From Riptortus pedestris (taxonomy: Eukaryota; Arthropoda; Insecta; Hemiptera; Alydidae), in NCBI GenBank assembly GCA_019009955.1, contig CM032230.1, forward strand, positions 33,820,001 to 33,884,000: 64,000 nt of DNA, in the 5' to 3' direction. The notes below the pieces were generated by a model. That model made no database searches and was not told where the DNA came from. It saw only the letters and a program-made list of their open reading frames with translations. Below are positions 31,980 to 39,865 of this stretch, piece by piece; positions within the stretch are counted from its first letter, which is position 1; each line of letters opens with the position of its first letter. The translations under genes and the position numbers were made by a program.

Positions 31980-32225
31980 ACAGAATCACTGAATCTCAAC
32001 GGGAAGCCCTGGAGCTTGGATTACGCTACGTTTGCTAGAGGTGTGAGAAGATGTTTTCCACTTTCTTGCGGTCTGTCCTACCCGCAGAGAATTCAGTAGA
32101 ATTCACTAACCAGAAACCGTGTCACAAGACTATTAAATGAAGAAAATTATCCATTGCTCTTTAATTATGTAAAAAGAGGGTTGAAGTTTAAATATGTTTA
32201 TTTACAAAACAGGATATTATAATTT
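31980..32225 (+). pseudogene. LINE C-terminal fragment
   Basis: EDVFHFLAVCPTRREF (the H...C-P...R-x-x-F part of the C-terminal zinc region), then in a second frame TRLLNEENYPLLFNYVKRGL and a short basic end before TAA. Both halves fit the order seen in the minus-strand LINE at 20285. Frameshifted and 5'-truncated. It lies 335 bp upstream of the exon at 32560. Confidence 0.6.
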
Positions 32226-32559
32226 GTCGTTTCTTTTTAATTTTCATTTTATTTTATTTTTTCCCTTTAAATTCAAGTATTTATTATTTTATTTTTAATC
32301 CAGAATTACAGGTTTTAATTTATTTGAACTCTGTAAGTTTTTGAAGGATCTTGTTACTCAACCTAATGGGATTACCCAAGCTCCTGCAGAGTTCTTCTGT
32401 AATTTAAAATTGTTAAAAGAAAACTAAATTTACTATATTCATTCGTTTATTATTTCACCTTAATTTCATTAGTACCTCTTTCCGAATGATATAAACTCGT
32501 AAAACCTTGAACGAATTCTCAAATACGATCCCTTTTCTCTGCCTCTCGTCTCTATACAG

Positions 32560-33072
32560 GGGATCTGTTGTTGATGATGTTGGGGATACTATGAAATCAA
32601 CTGGACTACCAGTATACCCTCTAAATACTGAAGATGAGAACATTACGGGTAGGTAATAATAAATAAGACGTTTCGTGAAATTTGAGTTAATTGCTAAGGA
32701 GTTGGAGTTATTAGTTTAAATGGAGCCAACATTAAAAAAAATAATGTCCATACTTCCGTACGCAATAGAGATACAACAAATTTGGAAGTTGGAAATAATT
32801 TCATTTGCAATTAAGAGTTTTCTTTATTTTATTTAATAGAAGCGCTAAGAGAGAGAAGAACATTATATGTAGGACAAGATGTGAGGAGGTTAGCCTTAAC
32901 TTCTAGCCCTGCAGAGAAGAAAGCCAACTCGAATGCTCACTGTGTAACTGTTAACCAGGCAGGACATTATGCATTTCTTGGATATCTGGCCGTTCCTGGA
33001 GGAATCCAGGATAATTCATTTCTAAAGAAGAATCCTGAGCCAGGAAGAAGTGGTGGAAGTGCTGAATGGTGA
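32560..33072 (+). CDS. 3' exons of a protein-coding gene (two exons joined in phase)
   Basis: Exon 1: 32560-32648, after 'cccttttctctgcctctcgtctctatacag' and before ACGG|GTAGGT. Exon 2: 32840-33072, after 'tttctttattttatttaatag'. Exon 1 enters needing one base and leaves with one; exon 2 supplies two, so the frame is kept across the 191-bp intron. Encoded: GSVVDDVGDTMKSTGLPVYP..., junction at ENIT|EALRERR, then LYVGQDVRRLALTSS, GHYAFLGYLAVPGGIQ and the C-terminus SGGSAEW. About 106 codons, no domain recognised. The upstream exon, which must end in phase 2, was not found. Best coding evidence in the window. Confidence 0.6.
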
Positions 33073-33150
33073 AGACTGGATGAACCTCCTGCCATATATA
33101 ATGAATGCTGGCTGATACCGGAATCATCTAGTCCATGAATACAACGTGTG

Positions 33151-33156
33151 AATAAA
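33151..33156 (+). terminator. candidate poly(A) signal of the 32560-33072 gene
   Basis: AATAAA 78 bases after the stop codon, followed by a T/G-containing stretch (GTTGCTGTCAAG). This position supports 32840-33072 as the last exon, with cleavage expected near 33170. Confidence 0.5.
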
Positions 33157-33174
33157 TTGCAGTTGCTGTCAAGT

Positions 33175-34031
33175 TATAGCAAAATATATGTCCTCTATAG
33201 GGATGTTGTTTAAATATTATGTATTGGAGTTTCAGAGATTTTTATAAGGTGCTTACTAGTTATTTGTTCGGTAGATGGATCTACAGTTCTTGGAACAAAT
33301 GAGTTCCTGTAAAAATGCAAAACGCCTTTTGATGTCTTCTTCATTGTCTCTAAGGAGTTCTCCTAAGTTCGATTTAAGGTTCAAATCTCATCACTATTGA
33401 CATTACAAGTTGGCATTACAACAATCTCAGGTTGCTGGGCATAAGCGTTTCAATAAATAACAATGTGTTAATTTTGTGTGTCCAGTTCTCTACTTGGAGT
33501 ATTCCATCGCTCAGTAATTTTTTTTATTTTTTTCGCAGTTTGTGTCTTGTTTCTTCGATGAGTCTGACTTCCACCTTTGAAATATGAATTATGAAGCTCC
33601 AGTTTCCAACCATCTGGGGGGGGGATGAAGGTTACTGTTGTTTTATTTTCTCTAGCTACAAGCTCTCAACTACAAGCTCTCAAATCTATCAATTCCTTAC
33701 CTTGCAAACCAAAATTTGAGGGCGCCCAAACAAAAGATACTTTTTTTTTTTCTGAGCATTGTATTTGACCGTTTACTGTGAGGTAACATCTTGACTTTGG
33801 GTTGGCAAGTTATTTTTTTCTAAGATTTCAGAAGCATTTGTTGATATTATGTGAAATAATTCATAAATTCTAATTGAAAAAATTATAAAATAAATATAAC
33901 ATATTTTTAAGTATATTAAGAGTGTAATAATGAGCTCAAAAAGTAACAGAACTTTGGCTGACGGTATATTAACCTAAATATGTTAAGACTGAATTTACTG
34001 TGTTAATCTTGAAAAAAAAAAATACTCATTA
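33175..34031. other. 3' flank, no gene recognised
   Basis: AT-rich with long T-runs and a G-run (about 33617). TACAAGCTCTCAA is duplicated in tandem near 33659-33682. Confidence 0.35.
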
Positions 34032-34183
34032 TAGTCGAACTCGTTTATAACGAGCACAAAGGGTCTGTAACACTTACTAGTTAAATCCGAGTGCTCGTAA
34101 TAAACGGGTCCTTAGGGCAGGCGTGCAACGTGAAGGGGGGGGGGGGCTGGGAGGTCAAATGATTGAGTTTACTTAAAATTTAA

Positions 34184-34228
34184 TTCATACTTACTTTAAT
34201 TACATTAATTAATTAAAGTAAGTATGAA
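34184..34228. repeat. perfect 19-bp inverted repeat
   Basis: TTCATACTTACTTTAATTA (34184-34202) and its exact reverse complement (34210-34228) with a 7-nt loop CATTAAT. It lies inside the Tigger element beside the SINE tail. Origin unknown; possibly a fold-back made when the SINE inserted. Confidence 0.8.
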
Positions 34229-34239
34229 AAAATAATTAA

Positions 34240-34480
34240 TTTAATTATTTTTATTTATTTATTTATATTAACGTCTACTTTTTGCAACTAAGGCTAATCG
34301 GGACGGGTTATCTATAGGTTACCAACCTTTTCTAGCCAGGGTGGGATTTTAGGATGTCATTTAGTGAATTTCGTTACTAAATAATTTCCTTTGCCCAGGC
34401 GAGAATCGAACTCGCCACTCTAGGTTTACCATGTGAGATAAAGGTCAACGCTTTAACTCGCATGGCTAACCTGAGCCCCA
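34240..34480 (-). mobile_element. tRNA-derived SINE nested in Tigger
   Basis: Minus strand from GGGGCTCAGGTTAGCCATGCGAG (34478) through the perfect B-box GTTCGATTC to the TTATCTATAGG and AACGTCTACTTTTTGC tail. Close to the 24336 copy. It splits the Tigger element and so is younger. AATTTAATTAA-like sequence on both sides may be the target-site duplication. Confidence 0.8.
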
Positions 34481-34537
34481 AATTTAATTAAATACTTTTC
34501 TTAATTTAATGATATGTAATTTAATGACAAAGTTGCG

Positions 34538-34714
34538 CTACAGTCTTAAAGGAAAGAAACAATAAACGGATAGAAAAAGATTCTTACCAAAACACTCTTT
34601 TTTTTTTTCATAAATGGTTTGTAGCTTACAGATTTTGACATTTTTAACGCCGTCATCCAACTCCCGTAAAAGTTTTACGTTTTCGTCATCCGATAAACCT
34701 TTGCGTTTCGACAT
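34538..34714 (-). pseudogene. Tigger/pogo transposase N-terminal fragment
   Basis: From the second Met the frame reads MSKRKGLSDDENVKLLRELD, GVKNVKICK and then diverges (QTIYEKKK) to a stop. K-R-K-x-L-S...K-x-x-L-L-x-E-L-D-x-G-V-K is the start of the CENP-B/psq-type helix-turn-helix DNA-binding domain of Tigger transposases. The second helix, the CENPB-type domain and the DDE catalytic domain are missing. An upstream ATG (34756) adds 14 residues not typical of the family. Confidence 0.75.
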
Positions 34715-35059
34715 AGTCAGAGGATAAAAATTGTTGTGTGTGCTCAACGAACTCATGTCAACGAATGTCCATCTGACGCTCCTACTTTTAGGAATTTTTT
34801 CTACAAAAGTATTAAACTGCGGAGAAGAATAAAAAGATAAGACAGAAAGACTAGAAACATGATAAAAAAGCGATTATAAGACAGTAAAATATTGCTTGCT
34901 AAAACCGGGTCTTGCTCGTTAAAAGCGACTTCTGTTCCATAGACAACACTGAAACAACCAAATATTCTCGCATCCCTCGGTAAATCCGAGTTCTCGTTAA
35001 ATCCAAGCTCGTTATAAACGAGTTTGAGTGTATTCATTCATTTAATAGAAGTACTAAAA

Positions 35060-35600
35060 AGTCAGAGTTGACAGTCCATCCAATTATTTGTAATATATAT
35101 TGAGCCGAGCGAGTTTTGTGCTAAATTTTGCAATATTTAGTTGTTTTCGTACTAATTTATGAAAATCGGAACTATATCACTGCAGTCCGTAGAACTTACT
35201 CATGAGCGTAATATGTTTTTGATTTTTCATTCTCCTAGCCGTAGCTAGCTGTAAGAGAAAAGGCCCATTCTGGGCCCGTAGAGCAGGATAGAACTAGCGC
35301 CGGAGGGAGGGAGAGGGTAGTGGGATTTATAGGGACTAGATTAGGGGTGAAACGAGGAGGCCCGTAAAGAATGGTAAAGCTACCCCATTCGGGTCCGTTA
35401 TTTTTGTAACCTCCTCCCCCCTCACTCCAGAGATAAGGTGGAATTTATGTTTGAAATGAGGACAGCCTCAGGATAAACCTACCACCTTCATGATTTATAC
35501 CACACTTACGCCTTCTTCTCCATGCCTCTGTCAAATGCCGGGGGGATTACGCCTTTATTAGTCCCTAGGCAATAGGTGATGAAGCCGGCAGTAATTAAAC
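35060..35600. promoter_or_regulatory. GC-balanced block 35265-35560, candidate cis-regulatory
   Basis: Single-copy, with GGCCCATTCTGGGCCCGTAG, CCATTCGGGTCCG, AGAGATAAGGTGG (GATA) and several TTTAT-type homeodomain sites (GATTTATAG, GATTTATACC, CTTTATTAG). There is no usable reading frame. 35060-35260 is ordinary AT-rich sequence. Composition and motif evidence only. Confidence 0.3.
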
Positions 35601-35603
35601 GGA

Positions 35604-35655
35604 AAATAACTCAGTCAAGCAGGGGTTGCGTAAATCAAACAGATTTTCCTCGAGC
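35604..35655 (+). mobile_element. HINE-like 5' terminus only
   Basis: AACTCAGTCAAGCAGGGGTTGCGTAAATCAAACAGATTTTCC, then unrelated sequence. A second solo 5' end of the same subfamily (CAGTCAAGCAGGGGTTGCG) follows at 35761. Confidence 0.65.
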
Positions 35656-35760
35656 ATGTCACACCTTTGAAATATGAACGTTAGTGGATAAGGTGCTTGG
35701 AGTGAGAATCACGTTAGTAGAATTGGGGGAGTAGTAGAAGAGAGGAGAAAGCACAAAACA

Positions 35761-35933
35761 AAAAGTCAGTCAAGCAGGGGTTGCGTAAACTAAGCAGATT
35801 TTCCATATGTTTGTTGAGTGTACAACCTGACGCGATTTTAGAAAAAGTTCTTCAAATGTCTATCGATCCTACCCAAGAGATGAAGAAAATGAGGTCCGTT
35901 CAAAATTGTTTGTATGTATATATATATATATTC
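35761..35933. mobile_element. chimeric HINE-like fragment (5' end in +, 3' part in -)
   Basis: A + oriented 5' terminus (AGTCAGTCAAGCAGGGGTTGCGTAAACTAAGCAGATTTTCC) runs within a few bases into a minus-oriented 3' segment (TGACGCGATTTTAGAAAAAG, GTCTATCGATCCTACCCAAG, GAGGTCCGTTCAAAATTG) and a short (AT)n. Two ends of opposite orientation are joined, with no internal body. Confidence 0.65.
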
Positions 35934-35935
35934 TT

Positions 35936-36520
35936 CAAATTTTATTGCAAGGGTCTCCAATAAAAAACATTTTTTTCGGTACAAAATTTACATAACTTTA
36001 AATAAAAGAGAACATTCACATAATAAAAAGTAGATAAGGGGCAGTAAACAAAAATACAAAAAAACAAATACTTAAATTTATATATTCTATAACATTTTAT
36101 CTTAAATTAATCGATTTCAAATTATGACGCGAAATAATCGAGTTCAAGATTGACTTGTAAATAATCGGTTCTTAGTCAGCTGACTGAAACTACCTCGGTT
36201 ACTCCTCAGTGAGGACAGCCACGACGAATGTAAATGGTAAACGAGCACTTCAGAAATGTAAGTAGCAATTTATAATTAGATTTAATAAATATATCATAGA
36301 TGTAAGCACCTACTAATACAATATATAGCAAAAGAATTATTAAGGGATGTGTTAAATTAATGTTATTAATAATTTTTTATATTTTTTTAAAAGGGATAGC
36401 CCCTGAAGAGGTGGCAAATAAGCCACGAAACATGTAGGGCAGTTTCAATAAAGTTTGCACCAAAAAATGTTTTTTATTGGAGACCCTTGCCATAAAATTT
36501 TAAGAATATATAAATAATAT
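35936..36520 (+). mobile_element. Penelope-like repeat, copy C, with inverted termini
   Basis: Best copy. The left end (about 35936-35985: TTATTGCAAGGGTCTCCAATAAAAAACAT) is the reverse complement of the right end (about 36457-36508: ATGTTTTTTATTGGAGACCCTTGCCATAA), an inverted terminal repeat of about 50 bp around the body. The body has ATCGATTTCAAATTATGACGCG, GTCAGCTGACTG, AGAAATGTAAGTAGCAATT and the hammerhead-like core. Inverted end segments and terminal hammerheads are both reported for Penelope-like elements. No protein is encoded. Confidence 0.75.
36393..36440 (+). ncRNA. hammerhead-ribozyme-like core, copy C (best preserved)
   Basis: GCCC (36399-36402, stem I) - CTGAAGA (36403-36409) - one bulged G - GTGGC/GCCAC stem II with AAATAA loop - GAA A (36427-36430) - C - ATGT - A(36436) - GGGC (36437-36440, closes stem I 4/4). 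ACATGT is self-complementary, so stem III would form best between two molecules, as proposed for Penelope-like and retrozyme hammerheads. The predicted cleavage triplet is GTA. The extra G before stem II departs from the canonical core, so activity is uncertain. Confidence 0.55.
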
Positions 36521-36534
36521 TGGGTCCAGAATAA

Positions 36535-36538
<4 letters not shown>

Positions 36539-36587
<49 letters not shown>

Positions 36588-36810
36588 AGCAGTCGCAATT
36601 CTTATTTGATCGTAACCAAACTTTTAGTAACCAACGTAACTTTGTACCTTTAGTAACCCAACGGCATATAAGCGTTTCATACAAATTTAAAGGTTTGAGT
36701 TCGTTAATGGCTCCAATGGAACCAGTGGAAGGGGAGAATTTCGAAGACTCGAAATATCTCCGTTATTGTTTACTCAGCCTTCAATATAACTCACTTCCAC
36801 CAGCCATCTA
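36539..36810 (-). mobile_element. HINE-like internal fragment beginning with (AT)n
   Basis: (AT)n 36539-36584, then GCAGTCGCAATTCTTATTTGATCGTAACCAAACTT, GAACCAGTGGAAGGGG and CGAAATATCTCCGTTATTG. Both termini missing. Contains a short tandem duplication, TTTAGTAACC(A/C)AACG. Confidence 0.65.
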
Positions 36811-37031
36811 TACTCAGATTCGGGGTGCAAACAGCGTACATGGAAAATTACGCTGAGTTAATCACGTATCTAAGAAGTACGAATTAAATGGAGCACCCTG
36901 CATGAGCGATGGTGCCAGGAATGTTCTAGGCGACATTGGCCTGTGACCTAGTCCTGTCTGGACCCATTTCTTTGAACTCGCCGTCCATCTATAAAGTGGC
37001 TCAGCTCGCTATACAATTAGTTAGCTCAAAG

Positions 37032-37153
37032 TTTTAGCAGATTTCCCTTAAGGGAAATCAGCTATTGAGGTCGTACTCATGACGTGATTTTCGAAAATTT
37101 TCTTCAAATGTCCATCGATCCTACCCAGGAGATGACGAAAATGAGGTCCGTTC

Positions 37154-37209
<56 letters not shown>

Positions 37210-37858
37210 CTGTTAACGCTCTAGCGGTCGCAATTTTTGTTTAATCGTTACGAAACTCGATATTTAACCGTTTTATGTAAAAAGACAGATCAAGTTCGTT
37301 AATGGCTGAAATCGCACCAGAGGGAGGGGGGTTTAGAAGGGGAATTTTCGAAAATTCAAAATATCTCCGTTATTATGCATCGGATCGAAAAATTGTACAG
37401 AACCAATCTTATTGCAAATTAAATTTACTATAAATATTGTTATATACATTTATTCTCTATCTTGAATATTAACCGAGATATTTGCATTTTTATGAAGTCT
37501 GTGGTGGGGTATAGTTCGGATTATGTCGGCCATCTTCGTCATTTCTCGGCTCAGGCGGAAGCTTCTTCTAACCTGGCGTTTTTAACCTTATCTTACCTTC
37601 CTTACTTTGTGAGATTTATGCAAATACGGTTTGTTCATCCGCCACCCCCCCCCTTCTTTAGTTCTTGGACTACTGAAATTTGAGTTATTAAAATATAAAT
37701 TATTCTTACAATTCAGAAGCCGTTTCAGTTGGGTATTTATTTTAATTAACTGAAAGATTTCTCATTATCTAATCACGGTGGTATTGTGTTACCAGTATGC
37801 AGATTTCTCTATTGTAAAGCTTCACAGGGGAAATCTGCTTAGTTAGTGGCGGACTTTT
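37032..37858 (-). mobile_element. HINE-like element, complete, near-identical to 6926-7770
   Basis: Starts TTTTAGCAGATTTCCCTTAAGGGAAATCAGC (perfect 20-bp palindrome) and ends at CTTAGTTAGTGGCGGACTTTT, where part of the 5' hairpin is deleted. The (AT)n is at 37157-37204. It matches the 6926 copy with few differences over about 800 bp, so both are young or recently duplicated. Confidence 0.85.
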
Positions 37859-37859
37859 C

Positions 37860-38340
37860 TTACTAGAGATTAACAATGCAGTTCAGCGCAGTGTTTCATT
37901 GAAGATCAGCGCAGTGCCGTGTTTATGTGAAGATAAGTGCAGTGTTGTGTTTCTGTGAAGATAAGTACAGGCAATTTTTTGTGGACTTCAGTGATTAGTG
38001 TGATCGTGAGTTATTGTACTGTGAAATAAGAAGTGAAGTTATCAGTGGATATTGTGAGTATTAGTGAAAAATAATTTTCCAAGTTTGTAGTGCATCCTCA
38101 AATAAATTGAGCAGTGCTAAATATTCCCAAGTCTGTGTGATTAATTTTGCAAATTAAAGAACTCAAATAATCAACGTTTATTACTTTTGTAATAAACGTA
38201 ACAATTTTAATAACGTTTGATATAAAACATTTCAAGTGATTAAAATAATAGAACATTTAAATAATAGAGGTAGTTAAGTGGAAAAAATCACGAAATATGT
38301 AAGAGGCTAGGTTTTCACATTAGTTTGACTTTTAGAAGAT
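37860..38340 (+). repeat. 28-bp tandem repeats and an 11-bp hairpin; possible retroelement leader
   Basis: Two units of GCAGTG(CC/TT)GTGTTT(A/C)TGTGAAGATAAGT plus a diverged third unit occupy about 37880-37970. At about 38175-38200, ACGTTTATTAC-TTT-GTAATAAACGT forms an 11-bp stem. The style resembles 5' LTR/leader regions of LTR retrotransposons, but no LTR pair or gag/pol is visible. Unassigned. Confidence 0.4.
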
Positions 38341-38870
38341 TAAAAAATCAAGAATAATTCGTAAACATGAAACTTTTTGGATATTATACAGATCTCTTCC
38401 CAGAGGCTATGGAATTCACTTGAGCAAAGGCCTTAAATGGGAATAATTTAAACTTGTATGAAAACTTTTCGAATATTCTAAATTGAATATAAAATGGCCG
38501 GCTCGAATGAATGGAATTTTTATTAAAAGGGAAGAAGTTTTTGTAATTGGTTTCTTTTGAAGGGCCTTTAGGCCATTCAGAGTGGGGATAAAGTTGAAAA
38601 AATAATATAGGACTTGAGTTTGGTGCTTATCTGAGCAGTTTGAATTAATTTTGTAATGCGGCGCTGCGTGATGAAGAGCTTTAGTCAAAGGATTTTGCTC
38701 TTTTTATAGCAGTTCTTTTTGGGCTTTTAAAATCATTTTGTAAGAAGAATGTTATAATTCTATTGTTTAAGCTGAACAAATTAAAAAAAAAAAGAAGAAA
38801 AAAAAAAGCCTCATTCTTATAAATAGATGTATTTTTATGATGATTCAAACTGGTCAGCAAATTTTTCCTT
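38341..38870. other. no supported gene
   Basis: A 90-codon minus frame (38416-38688) matches no family I know and has no splice or promoter context. Probably chance or decayed retroelement. Confidence 0.35.
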
Positions 38871-38871
38871 G

Positions 38872-39267
38872 CTATGAATTATCCAGGTTTTAAAACCAAG
38901 TTAGAAACACAGAACTATTGCAACGAACAATTCAACACTAGCTCACTGTCTAGTGAAACTTCTCATACAAAACTGTGGACGCCTTGAACATATGAACATG
39001 GGCAGGGCTAACAGTAGAAAGTCCGTAACGCAGAGGCTGCGTTAACTAAGCAGATTTTTACATGCTATGTATATCCAGGTTTTAAAACCAAGTGAGAAAA
39101 CAGAACTGTAGCAAAGAACAATTCAACACTAGCTCACATACTAAATCAATGGCTTGTGAAACTGCTCTCGCAAAACTACAAGTGAACGTCTAGAACATAT
39201 GAACGTGGACCGGACTAACAGTAGAAAGTCCGTCACGCAGGGGCTGCGTTAACCAAGCAGATTTCCC
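38872..39267 (+). repeat. ~195-bp tandem duplication containing HINE 5' ends
   Basis: Unit 1 (38872-39062) and unit 2 (39063-39267) share ATCCAGGTTTTAAAACCAAG, GAACAATTCAACACTAGCTCAC, AACATATGAAC(A/G)TGG and GGGCTAACAGTAGAAAGTCCGT-type ends. Each ends with a HINE 5' terminus, and unit 2 leads into the long copy at 39225. This looks like repeated capture of the upstream flank with the 5' end. Confidence 0.8.
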
Positions 39268-39703
39268 CATTTGCGTCACGTGTTTCCATTTATCTCGAAA
39301 AGTAAATGTTCAATAAGAACAATATTTAGTATTTAGGCTTCAAAAAAAATGTTTCATAATATAACAGCTTATTGTTAATATGACATGAGTAGGAGTGGGA
39401 GTTTACCGAAGCCTAAAAACTATAATATGGAAATATCTCAGTTAATATCCAATATAGAGAACAAGTGTACATAACAACATTTAGAGATTATTACATTTTC
39501 AATAAGATTGATTCTATACAATCTTTCGATCCGACGCATAATAATGGAGATATTTGAATTTCCAAAATTGCCCCCTCTAAATCCCCCTTCCCCAGCTCCG
39601 ATTTTAGCCGTTAACTAACGATCGTGATCTTCCTTTTTATATAAAATACTTAAATATCGAGTTTGGAAACGCTAAGACAAAATTCTAGAGCAGTAGCAGA
39701 CGA

Positions 39704-39771
<68 letters not shown>

Positions 39772-39865
39772 GAACGTACCTCATTTTCATTATCTACTAG
39801 GTAGAATCGATGGAATTTTAATGAAATTTTTGAAAATCTCGTCCTGAGTACAACCTCAAGGCACC
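39225..39865 (+). mobile_element. HINE-like element, variant 5' body, 3' truncated
   Basis: GTCCGTCACGCAGGGGCTGCGTTAACCAAGCAGATTTCCCC, the variant block (TTTATCTCGAAAAGTAAATG, TATTTAGGCTTC), (AT)n at 39708-39765, then CGTCCTGAGTACAACCTCAA. The terminal palindrome is missing. Confidence 0.8.

Larger units (their letters stand above)
34032..35030 (-). mobile_element. pogo/Tigger-type DNA transposon, defective, with nested SINE
   Basis: Terminal inverted repeats end TCGAACTCGTTTATAACGAG (34034-34053) and, reversed, CTCAAACTCGTTTATAACGAG at the right end. Both are flanked by TA (34030-34031, 35031-35032), the target site of pogo/Tigger elements. Subterminal AAATCCGAG...CTCGT motifs occur at both ends. 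A minus-strand transposase N-terminus lies inside (34538-34714). It is about 1 kb including a 240-bp SINE, so most of the transposase is deleted. Non-autonomous. Confidence 0.8.
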
